From positions 62,001 through 126,000 of the forward strand of contig JACPNR010000009.1 in the NCBI GenBank assembly GCA_016185395.1: 64,000 bases of DNA, given 5' to 3'. Origin of the DNA: Candidatus Korobacter versatilis. GTDB lineage: Bacteria; Acidobacteriota; Terriglobia; Terriglobales; Acidobacteriaceae. Both the position numbers and the translations under genes were made by a program. Positions 26,007-33,949 of this stretch are shown in pieces; position 1 is the first letter of the stretch, and every line of letters starts with the position of its first letter. A model generated the notes under the pieces. It was not told the DNA's origin and made no database searches. It was given only the letters and a program-made list of their open reading frames with translations.

Positions 26007-27032
26007 CTACTGCGGGTAGGTCACCGTTACCGCCTGGACGCCGTTGGCGCGGGCGGAGGTCAGCCCGCGGCCGAGGGAGTCGTAGGTGTGCGACTCGAGG
26101 ACGACCCCCTGGTTGTCCTTCACCGCCGTGATCAGGTTCTGGGCGTTGTACTCGTAGGTGATGTGAGTCCCGTCGGGCTTGGTGACCTGAGTCAGGCGGT
26201 TAGAGGCATCGTAGGTGTAGGTGAGCGAGATGCCGAAGTCAGTGGTCACGCTCTGGACAATGTAGTAAGTCGCCTCCGTGCTGCCGTAATTAAAATACAG
26301 ATGACGACCGGGCTGGTCTACGACGCTGATGAGACGAGTGCCGTTGGTGTCGTAATTGAGCGTGGTTGTTACGCCGTTCCGGTCGACGATGGTCTTGAGC
26401 GAGCCGCTGGAGTAGTCGAAGGTGCGCTTGGAGCCGTCCTGGAAGGTCAGCGTCCAGAGGTTGGTGCCGTTGAAGCTGAGCTTGCTGGCGTCGTTGGAGG
26501 GCGCGGCGGTGAGGTAGGCGGAGCTGGCGGTGTCGTAGCCGAAGGACCAGAAGCTGCCGTCGCCACGCTGATACTTGATGAAACTGTCACTGCCTTGGGA
26601 GACTCTCTCCTCGTAGTTCGACCTCCAGTGGAGTCCAAAGATCCCGGTTTCAGTCGGGCCGAGTTGCGTCGACGGATAGATACTGTTCCAAGTTCTAGAG
26701 AGCGCAACGCCGCCACCCAGTCCCGGAACGCTTAGGTCAGCATTGTCGACATACACGTTCCCGTTAGCCAGATTAATCGGATTGCCGCAGGCCGGGCAGC
26801 GATGTCCGAGTGCGGTTTCCTGCGCACCATTCGGAGGCGCACACTTCGAGGTGCGCACAATGCAGTAGAAGAAGCCACCACCCCCGCCACAGGTGACCCA
26901 TCCCGGTGGCGGCTGGGTCGCACCGGTAGTATCGACAACCACCGTGCAGGCCGCACCGGACTGCGCTTTGGCGGCAACGCTTAGGCAGCAAAAGCACGCC
27001 ACCAAGATGGCCAACAGGATGCCTCTTCTCAT
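26007..27032 (-). CDS. RHS protein, N-terminal half only
   Basis: 341 residues starting at ATG 27032, where a signal peptide begins (RRGILLAILVACFCCLSVAAKAQS). A Cys/Gly-rich patch, then a segment with CPACGNPINLANGNVY (DUF6531-like entry to RHS proteins), then YD repeats (DGSKRTFDYSSG, SLTYTYDASNRLTQV). It ends at VTVTYPQ and a TAG with no core closing motif or C-terminal domain. The start overlaps the stop of the membrane gene by 4 bases. The matching C-terminal half lies upstream in the operon, so the order is reversed relative to an intact gene. Confidence 0.75.
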   Translation of the reverse strand: MRRGILLAILVACFCCLSVAAKAQSGAACTVVVDTTGATQPPPGWVTCGGGGGFFYCIVRTSKCAPPNGAQETALGHRCPACGNPINLANGNVYVDNADLSVPGLGGGVALSRTWNSIYPSTQLGPTETGIFGLHWRSNYEERVSQGSDSFIKYQRGDGSFWSFGYDTASSAYLTAAPSNDASKLSFNGTNLWTLTFQDGSKRTFDYSSGSLKTIVDRNGVTTTLNYDTNGTRLISVVDQPGRHLYFNYGSTEATYYIVQSVTTDFGISLTYTYDASNRLTQVTKPDGTHITYEYNAQNLITAVKDNQGVVLESHTYDSLGRGLTSARANGVQAVTVTYPQ

Positions 27033-27439
27033 AGACTCTGCCCCTCTCCCTTTGATTGCGCTGAAAATGACATGAAGGTGCGGATTGCGAGCGCGCAAAT
27101 CACTGCGATTATTGGGGTCACGAACAGTGACAGAACGGCACCTTCGCCCTCAGTCCACCACCGAAACGCGCCTGATGCCAAGACACCACATACGCCTGAC
27201 ACACACGCAGTCGCCCGTAACGCCGGAAAAACCTCTCGGTTGCGGAACGCCGCGAAGTAGAGAATCGCGCTCAGAATTACTGCTACTAACAAACCGACAA
27301 TCCCCGCGGAAACGACCATGATAAGAACATTCAAGTGAGGAAAGTACCCGACGAGTCCTTGCAAGGCTCCGATGGCCAAGCCAGCTAGAGAAGCCTTCGA
27401 CAAGATCTTTGGTAAGAGATTCGTTTGGTTCAGAGTCAT
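27029..27439 (-). CDS. Membrane protein, candidate immunity protein to the RHS C-terminal domain
   Basis: 136 residues with about four hydrophobic helices (LAGLAIGALQGLVGYF, VLIMVVSAGIVGLLVAVIL, TACVSGVCGVLASGAF, LFVTPIIAVICALAI). Its ATG overlaps the stop of the upstream RHS C-terminal gene by 4 bases (ATGA), the arrangement usual for polymorphic toxin and immunity pairs. The family is not recognised; the immunity role is inferred from position. Confidence 0.55.
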   Translation of the reverse strand: MTLNQTNLLPKILSKASLAGLAIGALQGLVGYFPHLNVLIMVVSAGIVGLLVAVILSAILYFAAFRNREVFPALRATACVSGVCGVLASGAFRWWTEGEGAVLSLFVTPIIAVICALAIRTFMSFSAQSKGEGQSL

Positions 27440-29694
27440 TTCACGTTCAGACACTTGAATGGCCTCCTTCCGCGCTGCCCCACCCACTGGAGGCCCTGAT
27501 CCAAGAGGCTAACAGCCGCACCACCGACGGCGCGCACTAGCCCGTAATTTGCAGACCATTCCATCGTCAGAGGATCCCACCATTTTTTGGTTCGGTCATA
27601 CCCCACTGCATAACAAAATGCGTGGGCTGCAGTGGAGTCCGTTCCATACTTATACGAACACTGTAGGCACCCCCGAACAACCTGTCCCCAGCCGCTGTCG
27701 CCGCCGTTCCGGTACATGAAATTGGCGTTCACATACATGTAGGAGAAACAAGGATCATACGGTGGCGCGCCCGCGTCGGACGATACGGGAGGAGCATTTC
27801 GACAACACTTAGCGGCCGCTCGGATGCCGCCTCTAGTGCCGTTGCAGTCGCATGGCGCTTCGGGAACCATGCCCGAGGGATCAAAATAGTTGATTGGATT
27901 GTTACGGACATAGCTGTACAGCGTGTGATCCGAATTACCCCAAACTGGATCTTCCGCTAGGAACCTCCCGAGGCTAGGGTCGTAGTATCGGGCGCGGTAG
28001 TAATAAAGACCAGTTTCCGCATCTAGCTCTCTGCCGGTGTAGCGGAGCGGATTCGTGATGCTGCTGCCGAGAATCTGTTTGCCGAACGAATCGTAGGTGT
28101 ACACAGCTTGTGCTGAACCACTGCCGTCAGTGAGCGACGTGACCGTGCCGAGCCCATCGACTTGGTAGTAGAAAACCGTCCCTGAGCGCGACATGGCAAC
28201 CGCCTGGTCGACACGATCACTATTTGCATACCGAGCGACTAGCCCGCCTGTGCTATTCACCTCTTCAGCGATGTCAACGGCGTCGTAAACATAGTTCGTC
28301 GTTCCGGAGCTTGACGACTTTTGGATACGCCGGCCCATCGGGTCGTACTTGAAGCTGACAATCCCACCGTTGTTCGGCAGCGTGACCGACGTCAGGCGGT
28401 TCTCAACGTCCCAGGCGTAGCTGGTCGTGCCGCTCGAGTCCACCTTGGTCAGCGTGTTGCCATTGTTGTCGTAGGTGAAGGTCGCGGATGACATCGAGGT
28501 CAGTTCATTCGAGCTGTTGTAGGTGTAGGACGACGTGCCGAGCGAGCTTTGCCGGTTGCCGACCGCGTCGTAGCTGTAGCTCTCGGTGGTGTTGCCGGCC
28601 TGTGCGACCTGGGTGAGCTGGTAGATCAGATCGTAGGTGTAGCTGTCGGTGGTGCCGTTGATCTGGTTGGTCTTCGACAGGCGGTTGCCGACGCTGTCCA
28701 CGGTGTATGTGGCGCCGTCGATGGTCGTCGTCCCGCCCGCTTGGTGCAGGACGGAGAGCAGCCGCGACATCGAGTCGTAGCTGTAGCTGGTCGAGATGTT
28801 GTTTGGACGCGTGAGCGAGGTGCGACGGCTGAGCGTGTCGTAGCTGAAGCCGAAGCTGCCCGCCCACTGGTTGGTCAGGTTGGTGAGCCGGTTCAACGTG
28901 TCGTAGGCGTAGCTGTTCGTGCTCCCATCGGGAGCCGTGAACGAAGCCCGGTTCGAGGCGGCGTCGTAGGTGTAGGTGTTGGAGAAGGTCTGGCCGGTGA
29001 GGAAGGCGTACTGCACCGTCGTGGTGCCGAGTCGGCCCATGTTGTCGTAAGTGAAGCCGTAGGTGCCAGTCGGAGCGGTGACCTGGGTGAGGCGGCTGTC
29101 CTTGTCGTAGGTGTAAGCGACGGCGGTGGAATCCGGATACGTCTTTGAGTTCAGCCGATCGAGCTCGTCGTGGGCGTAGTTGATGGTCTGGCTCTTGCGG
29201 TCGGTCTTCGAGGTCAGGTTGCTGGCGTCGTCGTAGACGTAGCTCTCGGCCAGGCCGGAGGGGAAGGTGGTCTGGGTGACGCGGGCCAGCGGATCGTAGG
29301 CGAACGTGGTCGTGTGGTTGTTCGCGTCGGTGATCGAGGTCAGGTTGTTCTCGGCGTCATAGGCGTAGCTGGTGGCGTGGCTGGCCGCGTCGGCGACGGT
29401 GAGCAGGCGGTCGGCGTCGTCGTAGGCGTAGAGGGTGCTGTGGTTGTTCTGGTCGGTCGCGGAGGTGCGGCGGCCGCGCGTGTCGTAGGCGAAGCTCGCG
29501 ACCGAGTTGTCCGGGTAGGTGATGCTCGTCAGCCGGTTGCCAAGGTCGTAGGCGAACTGCGTGTGGTGGTTCTGCGCGTCGTAGACGTCAGTGCGGTTGC
29601 CGCGCGCGTCGTACCCGTAGGTGGTGACGTTCGACTGAGCGTCGGTGACGGTCTGCACCAGGCCCGCCGAGGTGTAGGTGATGGTGGGTGACAT
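27436..29694 (-). CDS. RHS/YD-repeat protein, C-terminal half with toxin-like tail
   Basis: 752 residues. About 20 YD repeats (pattern xLTSITYPDNSVASFAYDT) run from residue 10 to about 560, then the RHS closing core YYYRARYYDPSLGRF, LAEDP and NNPINYFDPSG. The last 143 residues form a variable domain with nine cysteines and two Trp-rich parts (KKWWDPLTMEW). There is no signal peptide: the ORF opens 20 bases after the mrp stop with YD repeats already under way. Variable RHS tails are typically toxins. The N-terminal half appears downstream. Confidence 0.85.
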   Translation of the reverse strand: MSPTITYTSAGLVQTVTDAQSNVTTYGYDARGNRTDVYDAQNHHTQFAYDLGNRLTSITYPDNSVASFAYDTRGRRTSATDQNNHSTLYAYDDADRLLTVADAASHATSYAYDAENNLTSITDANNHTTTFAYDPLARVTQTTFPSGLAESYVYDDASNLTSKTDRKSQTINYAHDELDRLNSKTYPDSTAVAYTYDKDSRLTQVTAPTGTYGFTYDNMGRLGTTTVQYAFLTGQTFSNTYTYDAASNRASFTAPDGSTNSYAYDTLNRLTNLTNQWAGSFGFSYDTLSRRTSLTRPNNISTSYSYDSMSRLLSVLHQAGGTTTIDGATYTVDSVGNRLSKTNQINGTTDSYTYDLIYQLTQVAQAGNTTESYSYDAVGNRQSSLGTSSYTYNSSNELTSMSSATFTYDNNGNTLTKVDSSGTTSYAWDVENRLTSVTLPNNGGIVSFKYDPMGRRIQKSSSSGTTNYVYDAVDIAEEVNSTGGLVARYANSDRVDQAVAMSRSGTVFYYQVDGLGTVTSLTDGSGSAQAVYTYDSFGKQILGSSITNPLRYTGRELDAETGLYYYRARYYDPSLGRFLAEDPVWGNSDHTLYSYVRNNPINYFDPSGMVPEAPCDCNGTRGGIRAAAKCCRNAPPVSSDAGAPPYDPCFSYMYVNANFMYRNGGDSGWGQVVRGCLQCSYKYGTDSTAAHAFCYAVGYDRTKKWWDPLTMEWSANYGLVRAVGGAAVSLLDQGLQWVGQRGRRPFKCLNVK

Positions 29695-29713
29695 GGCTGA
29701 GCGGATCGCCAGA

Positions 29714-30559
29714 CTACTGGATCTGGACCACGCCCTCGGGCGCCGCGGCTTTGACTTCGTCGAGGCGCGCCTTCACGCGTTCGGCGAAGGCGTAGAAGGA
29801 CTTAGCATGCTCGGCGTCGGGCCCATCAAGCGAGACGGGAGAGCCGGAGTCGCCACCCTTGCGGATATCGGGTGCGAGCTCGATGGTCCCGAGAAATGGC
29901 AGGTTGAACTCTTTCGCGGTGCGCTCCGCGCCGCCCTTCGAGAAGATGTCGATCTCGTGGTGGCAATGCGGGCAGGTGAAGTAGCCCATGTTCTCGACCA
30001 TGCCGAGGATGTCCACTTTCACCTGGCGGAACATCTCGATGGCCTTGCGCGCGTCTTGCAGCGAGACGTCGGAGGGCGTGGAGACGATGATCGCGCCGGT
30101 GAGCGGGACCGTCTGCATGAGCGAGATGGCCACGTCGCCGGTGCCCGGCGGCAGGTCGACGACGAGATGGTCGAGCGTGCCCCAATCCACCTGCTGCAGG
30201 AACTGGCGGACCATCTGGTGCAGCATGGGGCCGCGCCAGATCAGCGGCTTGTCGCCGGGATTCAGGAAGCCGACGGAGATGAGCTTGACGCCGTAGTTTT
30301 CCAGCGGCTCGATGCGGTTCTCGCCCACGACGCGCGGCTGCGCGCTGGCGTGCATCATCAGGGGGACGTTGGGGCCGTAGACGTCGGCATCGAGCAGGCC
30401 GACCTTGTGGCCGAGCTTGGCCAGCGCGATGGCGAGGTTCACGGCGATGGTGGTTTTCCCGACGCCGCCCTTGCCGCTGCCCACGGCAACGATGTTGTCT
30501 ACGCCCGGGATGGGTTGCGGCCCGCGCTGCGGCGGCCCGCCGGCATGACTGTGGCTCAC
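29714..30559 (-). CDS. Mrp/NBP35-family iron-sulfur carrier ATPase
   Basis: 281 residues. The deviant Walker A GKGGVGKTT is near residue 29. DADVYGPNVP, LPPGTGD and a CPHC pair (YFTCPHCHHE) near residue 200, for the bridging cluster, follow. The N-terminal DUF59/MIP18 domain seen in many bacterial Mrp proteins is missing. It delivers Fe-S clusters to apoproteins. The RHS C-terminal fragment begins 20 bases after its stop, which looks like a junction. Confidence 0.93.
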   Translation of the reverse strand: MSHSHAGGPPQRGPQPIPGVDNIVAVGSGKGGVGKTTIAVNLAIALAKLGHKVGLLDADVYGPNVPLMMHASAQPRVVGENRIEPLENYGVKLISVGFLNPGDKPLIWRGPMLHQMVRQFLQQVDWGTLDHLVVDLPPGTGDVAISLMQTVPLTGAIIVSTPSDVSLQDARKAIEMFRQVKVDILGMVENMGYFTCPHCHHEIDIFSKGGAERTAKEFNLPFLGTIELAPDIRKGGDSGSPVSLDGPDAEHAKSFYAFAERVKARLDEVKAAAPEGVVQIQ

Positions 30560-30624
30560 GGATGACCTCTCTGGAACCTTTGATTATACGCGGGCTCGGG
30601 AGCGATGGAGCGAGCCCCAAAAGC

Positions 30625-30719
30625 ATCACACGAAGGACACAAAGGTCACACGAAGGCGTTGAAGGGCGACACAATCCCGGTGAAACTCTTTCGTGCTGCC
30701 TTCGTGTCCTTGGTGTGAA
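30625..30719. repeat. ACACGAAGG-type repeat pair, copy C (inverted)
   Basis: Left arm at 30625-30657 reads TCACACGAAGGACACAAAGG...; right arm at about 30699-30719 reads its approximate reverse complement. It occupies most of the 164-base gap between mrp and the thioesterase gene. Confidence 0.85.
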
Positions 30720-30723
30720 CGGT

Positions 30724-31272
30724 TTACTTGCGCGCGGCTTGCTTGCGCTCGGCCTGCTCGGCCATGCGATGTTCGCGGCGGCGCCCGGCGCCATCGTAGC
30801 GGCGCTGCTCTTCCGGCGATTCGGGGATGACCGGCGGGACTTCGAGGCGGCGTCCCTCGAGATCGACGGCGACGAAGGTGAGGTAGGCGGAGCTGATGTG
30901 GCGCGTCTGGCCGGTGATGTAGTTCTCCACCCAGCACTTCACGCCGATCTCCATGGAGGTCTTGAAGGCGCGGTTGACGCTCGACTTCAGGACAAGAAGA
31001 TCGCCCACGTGGACGGGCGCGAGGAAGTCGAGGTGGTCCATGGACGCGGTGACGACGTAGCTGCGCGAGTGGCGATGCGCGGCCATGGCGCCGGCGACGT
31101 CAATGAGCTGCATGAGGCGGCCGCCCATCAGGTTGCCGAGCGGGTTGGCATCGTTGGGGAAGATGACCTCGGCCATCTGCGACTGCGAGGCGCGGACGGA
31201 GCGCGGCTCGAGCGTGCGTGGCAGGTTGGTCTCGATGGGAGTCTTCGGGGGTGAGGGCTTGCCGTCGTTCAT
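30724..31272 (-). CDS. Acyl-CoA thioesterase, hotdog fold
   Basis: 182 residues. A single hotdog domain with NPLGNLMGGRLMQLIDVAGAM near residue 43, whose Asn and Asp pattern is that of YciA/BACH-type thioesterases, and DHLDFLAPVHVGD. It hydrolyses acyl-CoA, chain length unknown. The last 30 residues are Arg/Glu-rich and disordered. Confidence 0.9.
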   Translation of the reverse strand: MNDGKPSPPKTPIETNLPRTLEPRSVRASQSQMAEVIFPNDANPLGNLMGGRLMQLIDVAGAMAAHRHSRSYVVTASMDHLDFLAPVHVGDLLVLKSSVNRAFKTSMEIGVKCWVENYITGQTRHISSAYLTFVAVDLEGRRLEVPPVIPESPEEQRRYDGAGRRREHRMAEQAERKQAARK

Positions 31273-31310
31273 GTTGGCGTTTGTCGTGAGCTTCTTTTTT
31301 TCCGCGGCGT

Positions 31311-31754
31311 CTATTTCGCGGCGGCCCGGGCGGCGATGGGATGCCGCGCCAGGTAAGAGTCAAGATAACACTGCGCCTTGGTCTGCACACGCTCGTCCGG
31401 GTGCGGGGCCTGCCATTTCGCCAGCGCCGGATCGTAGCGCAGTTCGCCGTCGGCCACCGGCGCGTGCCCGCGCTCGAGCAGATACTGGATGGAGATCAGC
31501 GCGTCGCCGCTGTTCACGGAAGCCGGCCGCGCCATGAAGCGAACCGAGTCCGCGTCGCGCTCTGCCGGCAGCCGGGGACAGGTCTTGGCGTATCCGATAT
31601 TGCAGAGCTCGCGCAGCTCGTCTTGCGACGGCTGGTAGGGTTCCGGCTGCGCGCAGCAGTGTCCGGTGAAACCATCGCCCAGCGGCAAGCGGGCGCGGTG
31701 CTGCCACAGTTCGGTATCGCAACGCTGCTCGGGGATGAAATAAGGACAAGCCAT
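31311..31754 (-). CDS. Cys-rich protein of unknown function
   Basis: 147 residues. I started it at ATG 31754 (MACPYFIPEQRC); a longer frame to 31904 has no support. Seven cysteines in the N-terminal half (CPYF, RC, HCC, LC, TC) could bind a metal. The second half is HPDERVQTKAQCYLDSYLA. I recall similar short proteins from Acidobacteria, with no known role. No partner is evident apart from the divergent TPR gene. Confidence 0.65.
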   Translation of the reverse strand: MACPYFIPEQRCDTELWQHRARLPLGDGFTGHCCAQPEPYQPSQDELRELCNIGYAKTCPRLPAERDADSVRFMARPASVNSGDALISIQYLLERGHAPVADGELRYDPALAKWQAPHPDERVQTKAQCYLDSYLARHPIAARAAAK

Positions 31755-31884
31755 CGGTCTGCTTCCGTGGGATCCTTCGCGCGCGGCGCGCTGGATGACA
31801 CGCGATGCGCGGATTCTATCGCAATCCTGATTTGACGTTTTCCACTGATGTGCAGAAAATGGCGTGCAGAAGATGTATCTGACT

Positions 31885-32199
31885 ATGACGACGCGCGCCG
31901 ACATGCTGCAAGAGTTCCTCGCGGAGAACCCGAACGACGCTTTCGCGCGCTACGGCCTGGCGATGGAATATTCCAACGCCGGCGACACCGAGGCCGCACT
32001 GCGCGAGTTCGCCGCGCTGCTTTCCGCGAATCCGGATTACACCGCGGGATACTTCATGGCCGCGCAGGCGCTCGCCCGCGCCGGCCGCAACAGCGAAGCG
32101 AAGCAGCGCTTGCAGGAAGGCATCGCCGCGGCCGAGCGCACCGGCAACCAGCATGCGAAGAGCGAGATGAGCGCGATGCTGGAGGAGCTGGGCGGGTGA
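31885..32199 (+). CDS. Small TPR protein
   Basis: About 104 residues: two to three tetratricopeptide helices-pairs (FARYGLAMEYSNAGD, AGYFMAAQALARAGR). The start could also be ATG 31873 or GTG 31864; none has a convincing binding site. No signal peptide. Probably a protein-protein adaptor. Confidence 0.75.
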   Translation: MTTRADMLQEFLAENPNDAFARYGLAMEYSNAGDTEAALREFAALLSANPDYTAGYFMAAQALARAGRNSEAKQRLQEGIAAAERTGNQHAKSEMSAMLEELGG

Positions 32200-32218
32200 C
32201 GAAAGGTCAAACCACAAC

Positions 32219-32290
32219 AGGAGGAGGGGAGGAGAAGAGGTTAGAACCTATAAGATCTAGAACTTCATTTTTTAATCCTCCCCTCCTCCT
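32219..32290. repeat. Polypurine/polypyrimidine inverted repeat
   Basis: A perfect 15-bp arm AGGAGGAGGGGAGGA at 32219-32233 and its complement at 32276-32290, with a 42-base loop. It lies between convergent genes and may act as a transcription end or be a repeat remnant. Confidence 0.75.
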
Positions 32291-32302
32291 CTCCTCCTGG
32301 CT

Positions 32303-33133
32303 TTATTTTTTGGCCGGCGGCTGAGCTGCCGGCTCTGATTCCGTCCGCTTCATGCCCTTCTTCATCGTCCGGTCCACCAGCGCCGGCGAGTGCTGGTACA
32401 TGCGGATCGCCCACTGATTGCTCGCGGGCACAACGATCTCGCGCTTCCCTTTCAGGTAGGCCTTCAAGGTCGCGTCGGCTACGTCCTCCGGCGTGGCGCC
32501 GGGGCGGTCCGCGCCGCCGTAGCGGTAGCGTTCCTTGCCGCGCACGAGGTTGGAGGCGAAGTTGGTCTTGATGTAGCCCGGGCAGACGTTGAGCACGTTC
32601 ACGCCTGTGCCCGCGAGTTCGACGCGCGCAGCGTGGGAGAAGGCGTTGAGCGCGTGCTTGGTGGCGCAGTAGGCCGCCATGTAAGGCACGGCGATGTAAC
32701 CGGCAACGCTCGAGATGTTGATGATGGCGCCCGAGCCCTGCGCCTTCATCTGCGGGATCACGGACTGCATGCCGTTGAGCGCGCCGAAGAGATTGGTGTC
32801 GAACATGCGGCGGACCTCGGCCATCTCCATGTGCTCGACCGAATCGTTGAGGCCGTGGCCGGCGTTGTTGATCCAGACGTCGATGTGGCCGAATGTCTTG
32901 AGCGCCAGGTCGCGGAGGCGGTCGACGTCTTCGCGCTGGGTGACGTCGCACTTGGCGGCCATGGTCTTTTCCAGATGCTTGAAGCCGATGCGCGCGCGTG
33001 CCGCTTCCACGCGGTTGAGTTCGCGGGACGACATGAGGACGTCCGCGCCTTGCTCCACGAACGTGCGCGCCAGTGCTTCGCCGATGCCCATGGAAGCTCC
33101 GGTGATGACGACTGCCTTGCCTTTGAGTCTCAT
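32303..33133 (-). CDS. Short-chain dehydrogenase/reductase (SDR)
   Basis: 276 residues from ATG 33133; the frame to 33169 adds 12 residues before MRLKGKAVVITGAS. The NAD(P) motif TGASMGIG, NNAGHG and active-site YCATK are visible. The C-terminal 40 residues are basic and hydrophobic, as in acyl or membrane-associated SDRs. Substrate unknown. It is divergent from the Lon-N-like gene with a short gap. Confidence 0.88.
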   Translation of the reverse strand: MRLKGKAVVITGASMGIGEALARTFVEQGADVLMSSRELNRVEAARARIGFKHLEKTMAAKCDVTQREDVDRLRDLALKTFGHIDVWINNAGHGLNDSVEHMEMAEVRRMFDTNLFGALNGMQSVIPQMKAQGSGAIINISSVAGYIAVPYMAAYCATKHALNAFSHAARVELAGTGVNVLNVCPGYIKTNFASNLVRGKERYRYGGADRPGATPEDVADATLKAYLKGKREIVVPASNQWAIRMYQHSPALVDRTMKKGMKRTESEPAAQPPAKK

Positions 33134-33186
33134 GTGGCTGCTTCTATCGGCTTGGCGCAGGCAAGTCAAATAGAATGTTTCTTCTC

Positions 33187-33792
33187 ATGCCGCTGCTGCC
33201 GCTTTTCCCGCTCGAGTTGGTGCTGTTCCCCGGCGTCCCGTTGCCGCTGCACATCTTCGAACCGCGCTACAAAGAGATGATCGGCGAGTGCCTGCGCGAC
33301 GAGACGGAGTTCGGCATGGTGCGCGCGAGCGAGAAGGGCGTGGCCGGCGTGGGCTGCACCGCCGCCATCCTCGACGTGACCAAGCGCTACGACGATGGAC
33401 GCATGGACATCCTCACCGAAGGCCGACGGCGCTTCGAGATCGCCGGCGTCAACGAGGAGCGCGCCTTCCTGCGCGGTGACGTGACCTTCTTCGACGATGA
33501 CCCGAGCGAAGCTTCCGTCGCGGCCTCGCAACATGCCATCCGCCTCTATCTCGACCTGCTCGCGCTCGCGGATGTCGAAGCGGAGAACCCGCCCGAGCCC
33601 GGGCCGCAGCTCTCCTTCCTCATCACCGCCGGGCTGCCGCTCGAACTCGACTTCAAGCAGACGCTGCTCGAGACGCGCACGGAAGCGGCGCGTATCGGCG
33701 CCATCGTCACGTATTACGAAGCGCTGGTGCCGCGGCTGAAGCGGGCGCTCAAAGCGCGTAAGAAGGCGGGAGGCAACGGGCACGCGGTGTGA
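33187..33792 (+). CDS. Lon N-terminal-domain protein (LON substrate-binding domain, no protease)
   Basis: About 201 residues; ATG 33175 is an alternative start, but the family opens with PLLPLFPLELVLFPG. The PLHIFEPRY segment and FGMV near residue 45 are hallmarks of the Lon substrate-recognition domain. No ATPase or protease part is present. Stand-alone proteins of this kind are widespread and their function is unsettled. Confidence 0.9.
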   Translation: MPLLPLFPLELVLFPGVPLPLHIFEPRYKEMIGECLRDETEFGMVRASEKGVAGVGCTAAILDVTKRYDDGRMDILTEGRRRFEIAGVNEERAFLRGDVTFFDDDPSEASVAASQHAIRLYLDLLALADVEAENPPEPGPQLSFLITAGLPLELDFKQTLLETRTEAARIGAIVTYYEALVPRLKRALKARKKAGGNGHAV

Positions 33793-33798
33793 ATGAAG

Positions 33799-33880
33799 AT
33801 TTCAGATCGCAGATTGCAGAATTGGCTGAAGACCTCGATGCGCACACCGCCATAATCTGCAATCTGCAATCTGCAATCCG
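33799..33880. repeat. ATTGCAGATTGCAG-type repeat pair
   Basis: A short left arm (TCAGATCGCAGATTGCAGA, 33802-33820) and a right arm of three AATCTGCA units (33853-33878) in opposite orientation. They lie between the Lon-N-like and ChlI-like genes. Confidence 0.7.
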
Positions 33881-33949
33881 GCGACACAGGCGGCATTTTC
33901 GCCCGGCGTATAATCCAATCCCTGGAACCATCGAAGGGGGCCCGCTCTC

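Noticed and set aside
29170-29691. Val/Gly-rich plus-strand ORFs opposite the RHS repeats
   Set aside because: Periodic antisense reading of YD repeats.
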